Source: Streptomyces sp. HNM0575
GTDB lineage: Bacteria > Actinomycetota > Actinomycetes > Streptomycetales > Streptomycetaceae
Length of the DNA: 64,000 nt
Direction: 5' to 3'
Assembly (NCBI RefSeq): GCF_012726265.1
Contig: NZ_JAASAG010000011.1
Span: 62,001-126,000, forward strand
The translations under genes were made by a program, and so were the position numbers. Positions 51,145 through 60,158 of this stretch are shown here, piece by piece. A model generated the notes under the pieces. It was not told where the DNA came from, searched no databases, and saw only the letters and a program-made list of their open reading frames with translations. Within the stretch, counting starts at the first letter, position 1. Every line of letters starts with the position of its first letter.

Positions 51145-51936
51145 CTATTCCGGTGCCCGGCTGTACGCCTCCAGCGTCTCCTTCGCCGTCGAGGCGTCCT
51201 GGAAGACCAGCTCCCACGGACCCGTGTTGACGTCCATGTCCTTGCCGAAGCCGACCCACTTGCCGACCATGCGCCGTCCCGTGGGCTCGACGAGGAGCTG
51301 AATCGCCCCGTGATAGCGGGCGCCCCGGTAGTAGCCGTCCGTCGCTGTCTGCTCGGCCCACGTCCCAGTGACCACGTTGCGGTCGATCCTGAGGTCCAGT
51401 GACAGGGGCGAGTCCGGATTCAGCGAAGCGCCCTCCAAGGAGTGCCCCTTCAACTGGCTGCCGTGCTGGAGGAGCACCACGAAGTGGGCGCCCTTGAAGG
51501 TCGCTTCACGGCCCGACGAGAAGAACTCGTACCGGCTGAGCCAGATACCCGAGTAGTTCTCCGCGGCTGTGCTCGGCGCGGAGCGCGGCGCGCCGACGGC
51601 GGCTGTGACGCCGTCTGTGCTGTGGTCCATGTCGTGCCCGCCTCTGCCGTCACTTGTCACCCGTGCCATGGGGACGGGCACTTGGAAGCCTAGCGACTCG
51701 ACGGGAAGCCCCGTAACGCTCTCCAGCGCACGCGTGTACAGGGGGCGTGGACGGCGGATCCTGCCTGATTCCCAGCGCTGTACGAGCCGTTTGGACGCGC
51801 CGTTGGGGTCTCCTGCTGCGTGTCCTGCCCGCTGTAGGGCTCTGGCCAGGTCGTCCTGGCTTAAGCGCAGGCCGATACGCACTGCGCGCAGTGTGTCGTT
51901 GGGGGTCACGGAGGCGGCGTCAGATGCAGTGGTCAT
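51145..51936 (-). CDS. XRE-type HTH protein with conserved C-terminal domain
   Basis: A 263-residue protein. Residues ~13-75 form a helix-turn-helix (RIGLRLSQDDLARALQRAGH, then KRLVQRWESGRIRRPRPLY). The C-terminal ~130 residues start NYSGIWLSRYEFFSSGRE, with many beta strands, suggesting a small sensory or binding barrel (FVVLLQHGSQLKGHS, WELVFQDA). I do not recognise the ligand. It is divergent from the 55-residue gene at 52056, and the two are likely regulated together. Confidence 0.8.
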   Translation of the reverse strand: MTTASDAASVTPNDTLRAVRIGLRLSQDDLARALQRAGHAAGDPNGASKRLVQRWESGRIRRPRPLYTRALESVTGLPVESLGFQVPVPMARVTSDGRGGHDMDHSTDGVTAAVGAPRSAPSTAAENYSGIWLSRYEFFSSGREATFKGAHFVVLLQHGSQLKGHSLEGASLNPDSPLSLDLRIDRNVVTGTWAEQTATDGYYRGARYHGAIQLLVEPTGRRMVGKWVGFGKDMDVNTGPWELVFQDASTAKETLEAYSRAPE

Positions 51937-52055
51937 GACTCCATACTGTCCCGAAATGCCGTTCTGTGACGCCTGTATGACGCCCCGTGAAAGGTGTCTC
52001 TTCGACGTCCGCCATGTCGTCGTACAGGTCGGCCGACAGGCCGAGCATGAGGGAC

Positions 52056-52223
52056 ATGGCAGACGAAGAGAAGGCAGGGGGATGCGGGGTGTGCGCGGCT
52101 CTGCTCAAGCAGGTGGACAAGGCGGTCGGTGAGTACGACCGGAGTGCCGAGGTCGATGCGCGGGTGAAGCTGCGGCGGCACATGAGGCAGATCCATGGTC
52201 GGGAACTCCCGTTGGCGTGGTGA
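52056..52223 (+). CDS. Small protein with CxxC and His pair
   Basis: A 55-residue protein, MADEEKAGGCGVCAALLKQV, ending RRHMRQIHGRELPLAW. Two Cys and two His spaced HxxxxxH could form a zinc site. It sits 119 bases from the divergent HTH gene. An ATG nine bases earlier (52047) is an alternative start. Such small hydrophilic proteins next to XRE regulators recur in Streptomyces; the function is unknown. Confidence 0.6.
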   Translation: MADEEKAGGCGVCAALLKQVDKAVGEYDRSAEVDARVKLRRHMRQIHGRELPLAW

Positions 52224-52460
52224 CTCCTCAGAACGCTCCCCGTTCCCGGCACTCGGTAGCTGTGCACCGGACGGCAGCAGTTGCCCGGTTCGCCGGTCTC
52301 CCTTGGCTTGCTTGGTCCTCGACGGCAAGGCCCTTGCCCTGTTCTCGATCTCCGTCACCGGCCCGACCGATCACGAAAGACCGGAAACTCTGGACGGGCC
52401 CGGACAAGACCCCGGCCGGGCCGGCTGTCCGCCCCCAACTCGCCCGCCCCACACCCCCGT

Positions 52461-55400
52461 TCACCCCCTCGGCGGCAGTGGCGGGCGGCTCAGGTCCGGG
52501 ACGCGTGCGTAGTCCGGCGGGACGGCGGCCGGGTGTCGCTCCAGGAGTGCGAGTGCCGTGCGTACGGCCTTCTCCAGCACCGAGGGCCGCCCCTCCGCCC
52601 ACTCCAGCGGCGAACGCACCGCCTCGATGTCCGGTGCGATGCCGTGGTTCTCCACCGACCATCCGTACGCGTCGAACCAGGCCGCGTGCATCGGCACCGT
52701 GATCGTCGTCCCGTCGACGAGCCGGTGCCGCCCCGTCACGCCGACCACGCCGCCCCACGTACGGGCGCCCACCACCGGCCCGAGGCCCAGCAGCCGGAAG
52801 GCCGCGGTGATCATGTCGCCGTCGGAGGAGGTCATCTCGTCGGCGAGCGCGACGATCGGGCCGCGCGGCGCGTTGCCCGCGTAGCTGACGGGCTGGGCGT
52901 CGCGCGTGAGGTCCCAGCCGAGGATGGTGCGGGTCAGCGTCTCGACGACGAGTTCGCTGATGTGCCCGCCCGCGTTGCCCCGTACGTCGATGAGCAGGGC
53001 CGCCCGCGACACCTCCATCCGCAGGTCGCGGTTGAACTGCGCCCAGCCCGAGCCGCCCATGTCGGGGATGTGCAGATAGCCGCAGCGGCCGTCGCTCAGC
53101 TCCCGCACGACCGCACGCCGCCTCGCGACCCAGTCCTGGTAGCGCAGGGCGCGGTCGTCGACGAGGGGGAGGACGGCCACCCGGCGGGCGGGCCGCTCGC
53201 CGGCGCCGTCCGCTTCCGCTTCCGCTTCCGATTCGGGCTGTGCGAAGCCGAGTTCGACGGTGGTGCCGCCCGCCGCCGCGAGCAGCGGCCACGGCCCGGC
53301 CAGCGGGTCGACCTTCCGCCCGTCGACGTGTGTGAGCACCGCCCCTTCCCGTACGCCGGTGCCCGCGAGCGGCGAACGCGCCTTGGAGTCCGAGGAGTCG
53401 CCCGGCAGGATGCGCCGGACGTGCCACTCGCCGGTAGGCGTGCGCGCGAACTCGGCGCCGAGCAGCCCGATGGGCCGCTGGTAGTGGGACGGGCCTTCGT
53501 CGCGCCGCGCGGGGACCACCTCGGCGTGCGAGGTGCCCAGTTCGCCGAGGATCTCGCGCAGCAGGTCGGCGAACTCGTCCGGCGACGCCACGCGCCGCAC
53601 CAGCGGCCGGTACTGGTCGAGCACCGCCGTCCAGTCGACGCCGCACATCCGCGGCTCCCAGAAGTACGCCCGCACGATCCGGCCCGCCTCCTCGTACGCC
53701 TGCCGCCACTCCGCGGCGGGGTCGACGTCGTGCAGTACGCGGCGCAGATCGATCCAGGTGGTCGTCGCGTCCTCGGCGACCTCGGCGGCGGGGACGGCGC
53801 GCAGTTGGCCGTCGTCGTTGACGACGAGCCTCGTGCCGTCGCCGCTGAGGGAGAACCAGTCGACGTCGTCGCTGAGTTCGGTGCGTTTCGCGGTTGCGAG
53901 GTCGAAGTGTTCGAGGGTGGGGCGGCCGGAGGTGTCGGCGGGGTTGGCGAACGTCTCGCCGAGCGCGCCGGAGATCGGGTAGCGCAGCCAGATCAGTCCG
54001 CCGCCGCTGACGGCCGCGAGCGCCGAGTACTTCGACGCCGTGACCGGGAAGGGGGTCACCCTGCTCGCCAGCCCCTCGGCCTCCACCAGTACGGGGCTGT
54101 CCTCGCCGCCCGAGTACGAGGTCTCGCCGTCGGGCGCGGGGTCGAGCCCCCCGGCGGCCGGGCGGCCCTCGGGGGAGAGAGCGAAGGGCGAGGGGGTCGC
54201 CGACGACAGCGGTACGAGATGGGGACGGCAGCCCAGCGGGAACGACAGGTCGCCGGTGTGCACGTCGTATACGGGGTCGAAGCCGCGCCAGGAGAGGAAC
54301 GCGAGATAGCGGCCGTCCCTGGTGAAGACGGGCTGCTCGTCCTCGAACCGGCCGTCGGTGACGTCGATGAGGGTCCGCTGCCCGTCGAGCCTGGCGATCT
54401 TGATCTGGCTCAGTGAACGCCCCACTCCGGGATGCGCCCAGGTCAGCCAGCGCGAGTCGGGGGAGAAGGACAGATCGTGCACCGGGCCGTTGTCCGACCG
54501 GATCAGCTCGGCGACGACCTCCGCCCCGGTCCCCGGGTTCTCCCCTGGGTCCGGTCCCGCCGCGGTCCCCGGTCCCGCCCCCGCCCCCGGCTCCACCAGC
54601 CCGCCCACGTCGAGCAGCAGCAGCCGCCCGTCGTGAGCCGCGACCGCGAGGGTCCGCCCGTCGGGAGACGCGGCCAGCTCCCTCACCCGCCCGAGCAGAC
54701 CCGCGGCGATCCGCCGCGGCGGTCCCGTACGCGTGGCGCGCGGCAGGTCCCGGATCTCCACGGCGTCATCGCCGGACGCGTCCGTGACGTATGCGACCTT
54801 CCCCGTGTCACCGAGCATGTGCGGCATCCGCACCCGCACCCCAGGGGTGTCCGCGACGGCGCGTGCGGGGCCGTCCCGGTGCGTGAGCCAGTAGAGGCTG
54901 CCCCGTACGCACACGGCGCTGGCACGCCCGGTGGTGTCCGCGGCGAGGGCGTCGAGATTCGCGGCCGCGGGCACCTGATAGCTGCGCCGCCCGGTGCGCG
55001 GCCCGCCCAGCGCGACGTCCAGGCGGCGCGGGCTCCCGGACGGCGAGAAGTCGTCGACGAGCCACAGTTCGCCCCCGCACTGATAGACGACGCGGTGGCC
55101 GTCGGTCGAGGCGTTGCGGGCGTAGAAGTCGCCGTGGTCGGTGTGCCGGCGCAGAGCGGTGCCGTCGGGGCGGCAGGAGTAGAGGTTGCCGACGCCTTCG
55201 TGGTCGGAGAGGAAGGCGATCCGGGCGTCGTTGCCGTTCCCCGTGAACATCACCGAGTCGAGGTGCCCCTCCAGCTCCGGCAGCAGCCGCTCGCCGTGCA
55301 GCCACAGCCGCCCTGTGGCGCCGCCCCGGTAGCGCTTCCAGGCCGCGGGGTCGTGCGGCGGCTTGCCCGTCAGCAGCAGGGTGCGGCGTTCGCCGCCGAG

Positions 55401-56000
55401 TTCGGCGACGGCGATGTCGGCGACCGGGCCCCACGGCAGCCGGCTTCCGGGGCCGCCGTCGACGGGGAGCCGGTAGGACCAGGTCCGGTAGTGGAACGGC
55501 TGCTCGTGCGAGGAGACGGCCAGCACGTCTCCCTCCGGCGTCCAGCCGCACACGCGCGCCTGCGGTGCGCCCCAGTACGTCAGGCGGCGGGGGGTCCCGC
55601 CGTGCACGGGGACGAGATGCACCTCCGGGTCCAGGCTGCGCCATGACGTGAAGGCGATCCGCTCCCCGTCCGGTGAGAAGCGGGGACAGCTGACGCGGGT
55701 GCGGTCGACGGTCAGCCGCCAGGCACGTGCGGTGGTACGGATCCCGCCGCCGTTCGCGGTGCCGTCGCCGTCGCCCGTACGGCCCGGGCCCAGCGGCGCG
55801 ACCCATACGTCGTCCTCCGCCACGAAGCACACCAGGTCGCCGCTGATGTGGGGGAAGCGCAGATACGGCGGCTGGTCGGAGTCCCCGGCCGCCGCCCCGC
55901 CGACCGCCCCGGTCACCGGCCGCTCGGCCGTCCCGGCCGTCCCTGCCATCCCGGCCATCCCGGCCATCCCGGCCGTCCCTGCCATGGAACGCTCAGCCAC
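52461..56000 (-). CDS. Tricorn protease-like S41 peptidase
   Basis: A 1179-residue cytosolic protease that trims oligopeptides downstream of the proteasome. Domains in order are an N-terminal six-bladed propeller (PYLRFPHISGDLVCFVAEDDVW onward), a second propeller to about residue 690, a helical mixed domain (EWRQAYEEAGRIVRAYFWEP), a PDZ-like region (GVREGAVLTHVDGRKV), and the S41 catalytic domain. GYLHIPDMG, DVRGNAGGH and the nucleophile Ser1059 in EMTSSDGDM lie in the last. The first ~25 residues are Met-Ala-Gly repeats coded by 9-bp units. Confidence 0.93.
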   Translation of the reverse strand: MAERSMAGTAGMAGMAGMAGTAGTAERPVTGAVGGAAAGDSDQPPYLRFPHISGDLVCFVAEDDVWVAPLGPGRTGDGDGTANGGGIRTTARAWRLTVDRTRVSCPRFSPDGERIAFTSWRSLDPEVHLVPVHGGTPRRLTYWGAPQARVCGWTPEGDVLAVSSHEQPFHYRTWSYRLPVDGGPGSRLPWGPVADIAVAELGGERRTLLLTGKPPHDPAAWKRYRGGATGRLWLHGERLLPELEGHLDSVMFTGNGNDARIAFLSDHEGVGNLYSCRPDGTALRRHTDHGDFYARNASTDGHRVVYQCGGELWLVDDFSPSGSPRRLDVALGGPRTGRRSYQVPAAANLDALAADTTGRASAVCVRGSLYWLTHRDGPARAVADTPGVRVRMPHMLGDTGKVAYVTDASGDDAVEIRDLPRATRTGPPRRIAAGLLGRVRELAASPDGRTLAVAAHDGRLLLLDVGGLVEPGAGAGPGTAAGPDPGENPGTGAEVVAELIRSDNGPVHDLSFSPDSRWLTWAHPGVGRSLSQIKIARLDGQRTLIDVTDGRFEDEQPVFTRDGRYLAFLSWRGFDPVYDVHTGDLSFPLGCRPHLVPLSSATPSPFALSPEGRPAAGGLDPAPDGETSYSGGEDSPVLVEAEGLASRVTPFPVTASKYSALAAVSGGGLIWLRYPISGALGETFANPADTSGRPTLEHFDLATAKRTELSDDVDWFSLSGDGTRLVVNDDGQLRAVPAAEVAEDATTTWIDLRRVLHDVDPAAEWRQAYEEAGRIVRAYFWEPRMCGVDWTAVLDQYRPLVRRVASPDEFADLLREILGELGTSHAEVVPARRDEGPSHYQRPIGLLGAEFARTPTGEWHVRRILPGDSSDSKARSPLAGTGVREGAVLTHVDGRKVDPLAGPWPLLAAAGGTTVELGFAQPESEAEAEADGAGERPARRVAVLPLVDDRALRYQDWVARRRAVVRELSDGRCGYLHIPDMGGSGWAQFNRDLRMEVSRAALLIDVRGNAGGHISELVVETLTRTILGWDLTRDAQPVSYAGNAPRGPIVALADEMTSSDGDMITAAFRLLGLGPVVGARTWGGVVGVTGRHRLVDGTTITVPMHAAWFDAYGWSVENHGIAPDIEAVRSPLEWAEGRPSVLEKAVRTALALLERHPAAVPPDYARVPDLSRPPLPPRG
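55927..55984. repeat. 9-bp tandem repeat at the tricorn N-terminus
   Basis: CCATCCCGG-type units (some CCGTCCCTG) run head to tail, encoding Met-Ala-Gly or Thr-Ala-Gly triplets at the protein start. The repeat puts several in-frame ATG codons in a row, so the exact start is ambiguous. Confidence 0.85.
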
Positions 56001-56289
56001 GGCGGACCCCTGCCCGGCGCTCGCGGCGCCCGTGCGGAAGCGGGCCGCCGACGGCCGCCGGTTCGTGACGCATGGCCATGAATGCCATGTTTCGATCAGG
56101 TCCGTCCGGCGGCAACTCGTGGGCGGCGACGGTACGAGGCAGAGCCCGCGGCCCGGTCGTCGTACGGGACGGGTCGTGCCGTCCGCACCGCCCTTTCAGC
56201 CCCCTGACCAGCCCCCCTGATCAGAACCTCTGTCCTGCCCCTGCCCCTGCCCCCTGCCCCTGCCCGGCTTCCGGGCTGCCCCCGCTCGG

Positions 56290-56703
56290 TCAGACCCCGC
56301 GCAGCAGCGCCGCCAGGCCCGTCTCCACGTCCGCGTCCCCGTGCTCCTGCCCGGCCGCGACCACGTCGTACGTACGGAGCAGGAAGCGGCGCAGGTCCGC
56401 GCTGTCGAACTCGACGACGGCGACGCCCTCTTCGGAGAGCAGCTCGATCACGGTGTGGGAGCCGTCCCGCGGCCATACGTGCACGTCGCCCTCGCCCGCG
56501 GGGCCGTGCAGGCCGTCGTCGAGCAGTTCGCGGGCGAAGGCCCACGCGACCTCCGCCCCGTCGAGGGACGCGTCGGCGGGGAAGACGATGCGGACGGCGA
56601 GCGGATCCGCGTCGTCGTAACGGAGTGCTGCGCTCAGTTCCCTTGTCGTGTGCGGTTCGGCGATGAGGCGGGCCTGCACGGTGTGGTCGAAGACTGCGGA
56701 CAT
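56290..56703 (-). CDS. SsgA-like sporulation/cell division regulator (SALP)
   Basis: A 137-residue SALP, a family confined to sporulating actinomycetes that helps localise division or spore-wall machinery. The signature is RYDDADPLAVRIVF, then VAWAFARELLDDGLHGPAGEGDVHVWP and a C-terminal LRRFLLRTYDVV. The length fits the family. Which SALP (SsgA-G) it corresponds to cannot be set from sequence alone; it is not the highly conserved SsgB. It is separated from the tricorn gene by 289 bases without a visible gene. Confidence 0.9.
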   Translation of the reverse strand: MSAVFDHTVQARLIAEPHTTRELSAALRYDDADPLAVRIVFPADASLDGAEVAWAFARELLDDGLHGPAGEGDVHVWPRDGSHTVIELLSEEGVAVVEFDSADLRRFLLRTYDVVAAGQEHGDADVETGLAALLRGV

Positions 56704-57009
56704 CCTCTGCTCCTATGTCGTCGGGGCGGCCCCGGCCGCTCAACTCCGTGTTGCCCTTTCCCCATGACAGACGCACGGGGAGGGGCTGGAGTCACCGGAA
56801 AAACAGGGTGAGGTGTGCCACAGGCTGCCCCGTCCCGGGCCTTCGTGAACACCCGGAGGCCATCGGGCATTTCGAGCGACATGGGCGCTCTTGCAACACC
56901 TTTGCAGTAAGGCCCTATCATCGAACGGTTGTGAAGTGGCCGCAAGACCGGCCGAACTGCCCACCGGCCGCCCCGGCGGACCGGCCGAACCGAGAAGCGG
57001 AGTGGCGTC
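56704..57009. promoter_or_regulatory. 306-base divergent region between ssg and cbiM
   Basis: It contains a Nur-type box at 56891-56907 and, 8 bases downstream, TATCAT as a possible -10 element of the cbiM promoter. No cobalamin-riboswitch core was found. The ssgA-like side has no clear element. Confidence 0.6.
56891..56907 (+). promoter_or_regulatory. Nur box (nickel-responsive repressor site)
   Basis: TTGCAA-CACCT-TTGCAG is one mismatch from the Streptomyces Nur consensus TTGCAA-N5-TTGCAA. It lies 103 bases before cbiM and overlaps the expected -35 region of a promoter with -10 TATCAT at 56916-56921. Nickel-bound Nur would repress the transporter. Confidence 0.75.
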
Positions 57010-58446
57010 ATGCATGTGCCCGACGGATTCATCGACGCGCCTGTGTCCGTTGCCGCCGGGGTGGTCGCGGCGGGCGCGGTCGCGGTCTCGCTGCGCGGCG
57101 CGCGCCGCGAACTCGGCGGCGCGGGGGGCGAATCGGCCACGGGCGGCGCGGCCGGCAGCCCGACGGTGAGGCCGGTGGCCGCGACCCCCGGCACCTCCGC
57201 GGGCGGTGAGCGCACTGCGCCGCTCGCAGGGCTCGTCGCGGCGTTCATCTTCGCCGTGCAGATGCTCAACTTCCCCGTGGCCGCGGGCACGAGCGGCCAT
57301 CTGCTGGGCGGCGCGCTGGCGGCGATACTCGTCGGCCCGTACACGGGTCTGCTGTGCGTCTCCGTCGTACTCCTCATGCAGGGCGTGCTGTTCGCGGACG
57401 GCGGGCTCACCGCGCTCGGGGTGAACATCCTCGACATGGGCGTCGTGACCGTTCTGGTCGCGTACGGGATCTTCCGGCTGCTGCTGCGAGTGCTGCCGCG
57501 CGGCAGGGGCGCCGTCACGGGCGCCTCGTTCGCCGCCGCGCTGGTCTCGGTGCCGGCCGCCGCGGTCGTCTTCACGGGCATGTACGCGCTCGGCGGCACC
57601 AGCGACGTCGCGTTGGGCAAGGTGTTCGTCGCGATGACGGGCGTGCATGTGCTGATCGGCATCGGCGAGGCGGCCATCACTGCGGCCACGGTCGGTGCGG
57701 TCGTCGCGGTGCGTCCCGATCTGGTCTACGGGGCACGGGACTTCGCGGTACGGCCGCTTCAGCTGCGTACGGCCGTGGTGGCGGCGCCGGGCGGCGGCAC
57801 GGTCCCGTCCGGGCAGGTGCACGAGCCCGCGTCCGGGCCGGTGCACGAAGACGCGTCCGAGCCGGAGCGCGCCTCCGCGAGTGCGCCGGAGACGGCTTCC
57901 GCGAGCGTGCCCGAGCGCGAACCCGCCTCGGCGCCCACATCATCCGGCCCTGCCCCCGCATCGGACCCCGCGTCGGACTCCGCGTCGGACCCGGCGTCGG
58001 ACTCCGCGTCGGACCCCGCACCAGCACCCGCGTCCGAGCGCGAACCCGCGCCCGAGCCCGCCCTCGCAGCCGCCTCGTCCTCCCGTCGCCCCAACCGGGG
58101 CCTGTGGACCGGCGGTCTGGTCGCGACAGCTATCTGCGCGGGCGTCATCAGCTTCTACGCGTCGGGCAGCCCCGACGGCCTGGAGAAGGTCGCCGCCGAC
58201 AACGGCATCGACCGGCAGGCCGAGGACCACGCCGCGAAGGACTCCCCGCTCGCCGACTACGGGGTCGAGAGCGTCTCCGACGCCCGCCTCTCCGGCGGCC
58301 TCGCCGGAGTCATCGGCGCCGGTGCGACCCTCGCGGTCGGCAGCACCGTCTTCTACGCGGTGCGCCGCCGCCGTGCGGCCGGGTACGCCGCGGAGGCGGG
58401 ACCGGCGCCCGGCGGTCCGGCGGACTCCGGGCAAGAGCCGGTCTGA
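57010..58446 (+). CDS. cbiM: ECF nickel/cobalt transporter CbiM/NikM fused to PDGLE (CbiN-like) domain
   Basis: A 478-residue substrate-specific component. The N-terminal MHVPDGFIDAPV is the hallmark metal-binding start. Spans and SGHLLGGALAAILVGPYTG and GVNILDMG follow. After the CbiM part, ~95 residues of Ala/Ser/Pro/Glu/Asp repeats (ASDSASDPA units) lead to a C-terminal two-span PDGLE domain (SGSPDGLEKVAADNG), replacing a separate CbiN. The Nur box upstream argues for nickel. cbiQ starts 1 base after its stop. Confidence 0.92.
   Translation: MHVPDGFIDAPVSVAAGVVAAGAVAVSLRGARRELGGAGGESATGGAAGSPTVRPVAATPGTSAGGERTAPLAGLVAAFIFAVQMLNFPVAAGTSGHLLGGALAAILVGPYTGLLCVSVVLLMQGVLFADGGLTALGVNILDMGVVTVLVAYGIFRLLLRVLPRGRGAVTGASFAAALVSVPAAAVVFTGMYALGGTSDVALGKVFVAMTGVHVLIGIGEAAITAATVGAVVAVRPDLVYGARDFAVRPLQLRTAVVAAPGGGTVPSGQVHEPASGPVHEDASEPERASASAPETASASVPEREPASAPTSSGPAPASDPASDSASDPASDSASDPAPAPASEREPAPEPALAAASSSRRPNRGLWTGGLVATAICAGVISFYASGSPDGLEKVAADNGIDRQAEDHAAKDSPLADYGVESVSDARLSGGLAGVIGAGATLAVGSTVFYAVRRRRAAGYAAEAGPAPGGPADSGQEPV
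57957..58026. repeat. Repeat in the cbiM linker
   Basis: GCGTCGGACTCC/GCGTCGGACCCC-type 12-bp units repeat in frame and encode Ser-Asp-Ser/Pro-Ala linker residues. Confidence 0.75.
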
Positions 58447-58447
58447 C

Positions 58448-59236
58448 ATGGGAGCGGGCCACGCCCACAAGCTCTATCTGCACGGCGGTTCGCCGGTGCA
58501 CGCGCTTCCGGCGCACTGCAAGCTCGCGGCCGTCTTCTGCTTCGTGCTCGTCGTCGTCTCCACGCCGCGCGAGGCGATGTGGGCCTTCGGGCTGTACGCG
58601 GTGCTGCTCGCCGCGGTCGCCGGTGCCGCTTGGGGCCTCCACGCCGAAGGCAGGGGAAGGGTTCCCTACGGGCATCTGCTGAAGCGGATGCTGATCGAGG
58701 TGCCGTTCGTGGCGTTCGCGGTGCTGATGCCGTTCGTCGCGCGCGGTCCGTACGTGGAGGTGCTGGACGTCCAGCTGTCCTCGTCCGGGCTGTGGAGCGC
58801 GTGGAACATCCTGGCCAAGGGCACGCTCGGCGTCGCCGCCTCCGTGCTGCTCGCGTCCACGACCGAGCTGCGTGAACTCCTCCTGGGAATGCAGCGGTTG
58901 GGGCTTCCTCCGCTGCTCGTGCAGATCGCGTCCTTCATGATCCGGTACGGCGACGTCATCGGCGACGAGATGCGCAGGATGCGGATCGCGCGCCTCTCCA
59001 GGGGCTTCCGTGCGCGCGGCGTACGGCAGTGGGGCGTGCTGGCGAAGTCCGCGGGCGCGCTCTTCATCCGCTCCTACGAACGCGGCGAGCGGGTCCATCT
59101 CGCGATGGTCAGCCGCGGCTACACGGGCACGATGCCCGTCATCGACGAGGTGACCGCGACGCGTGCGCAGTGGACGGGCGCCGCGCTCCTCCCGCTCGCG
59201 GCGCTCCTGGTCTGCCTGATGGGATGGGCCCTGTGA
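58448..59236 (+). CDS. cbiQ: ECF transporter transmembrane protein CbiQ
   Basis: A 262-residue energy-coupling membrane component (T unit). Several spans are followed by the coupling-helix motifs ARLSRGFRARG and MVSRGYTG (the paired A-R-G signatures that contact the ATPase). ATG 58448 lies directly after the cbiM stop, and its end overlaps the ATPase start by 4 bases, so the operon is translationally coupled. Confidence 0.93.
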   Translation: MGAGHAHKLYLHGGSPVHALPAHCKLAAVFCFVLVVVSTPREAMWAFGLYAVLLAAVAGAAWGLHAEGRGRVPYGHLLKRMLIEVPFVAFAVLMPFVARGPYVEVLDVQLSSSGLWSAWNILAKGTLGVAASVLLASTTELRELLLGMQRLGLPPLLVQIASFMIRYGDVIGDEMRRMRIARLSRGFRARGVRQWGVLAKSAGALFIRSYERGERVHLAMVSRGYTGTMPVIDEVTATRAQWTGAALLPLAALLVCLMGWAL

Positions 59237-60102
59237 CCGGCGACAGCATGAGTACGAGTACGAGTACCGGCGGCAGCACGAGCGGCGCCGCGACGCCCTC
59301 GGTTCCGCCCCCCGAGCCGTCCCCGGATCCGCCCTCCGGCCCGTCCCCGAGTCCGCCCTCCCTGTACGTCTCGCGCCTCGCCTTCGCCTACCCGGACGGC
59401 CATCAGGCCCTGTTCGGCGTCGACTTGACCGTCCCGCGCGGCGAACGCGTCGCCCTGCTCGGGCCCAACGGCGCTGGCAAGACCACGCTCGTGCTCCACC
59501 TCAACGGCATCCTGACCGCGGGCGCCGGCTCCGTCACCGTCGCCGGGCTGCCCGTCGGGCCGGAGCATCTCGCGGAGATCCGGCGCCGGGTCGGCATCGT
59601 CTTCCAGGACCCGGACGACCAGCTGTTCATGCCGACCGTGCGGGAGGACGTCGCGTTCGGGCCCGCCACCGCCGGACTGCGCGGCGCGGAGCTGGCCGCG
59701 CGCGTCGACGAGGCGCTCGCACAGGTCGGAATGGAGGCGCACGCCGAACGTCCCCCGCATCACCTCTCGTTCGGGCAGCGACGGCGCGTCGCCGTGGCCA
59801 CGGTGCTGGCCATGCGGCCGGAGATCCTCGTGCTCGACGAGCCGTCGTCGAACCTGGACCCGGCCTCGCGCCGCGAGTTGGCGGACATTCTCCGGCAGCT
59901 CGACGTGACGGTGCTGATGGTCACCCACGACCTTCCGTACGCCCTCCAGTTGTGCCCGCGTTCGGTGGTGCTCAGCGACGGCGTGATCGTCGCCGACGGG
60001 GGTACGCAGCAACTCCTGTGCGACGAGAAGCTGTTGGCCGCGCACCGCCTGGAGCTGCCCTTCGGCTTCGACCCCGGCTCGGTGGACGTCCCGCAGCGAT
60101 AG
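59233..60102 (+). CDS. cbiO: ECF transporter ATP-binding protein CbiO
   Basis: A 289-residue ABC ATPase. Walker A GPNGAGKTT is at ~77-85, the Q-loop VFQDPDDQLF at ~123, the signature LSFGQ at 178-182, and Walker B ILVLDEPSS at ~198-206, with the H-loop His in MVTHDLPYA. About 40 Ser/Thr/Pro-rich residues precede the domain. GTG 59233 is in a GTGA overlap with cbiQ. It powers nickel/cobalt uptake with CbiM and CbiQ. Confidence 0.94.
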   Translation: MTGDSMSTSTSTGGSTSGAATPSVPPPEPSPDPPSGPSPSPPSLYVSRLAFAYPDGHQALFGVDLTVPRGERVALLGPNGAGKTTLVLHLNGILTAGAGSVTVAGLPVGPEHLAEIRRRVGIVFQDPDDQLFMPTVREDVAFGPATAGLRGAELAARVDEALAQVGMEAHAERPPHHLSFGQRRRVAVATVLAMRPEILVLDEPSSNLDPASRRELADILRQLDVTVLMVTHDLPYALQLCPRSVVLSDGVIVADGGTQQLLCDEKLLAAHRLELPFGFDPGSVDVPQR

Positions 60103-60158
60103 CACCATGGACGGTGCAGGAACGACGGCACGACGGCACGAGTGGGACGGACAGAGGC

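Noticed and set aside
56704..57009. Cobalamin riboswitch upstream of cbiM
   Set aside because: Searched by eye for the B12-box core (GCCACTG) and supporting stems; not found. A Nur box explains regulation better.
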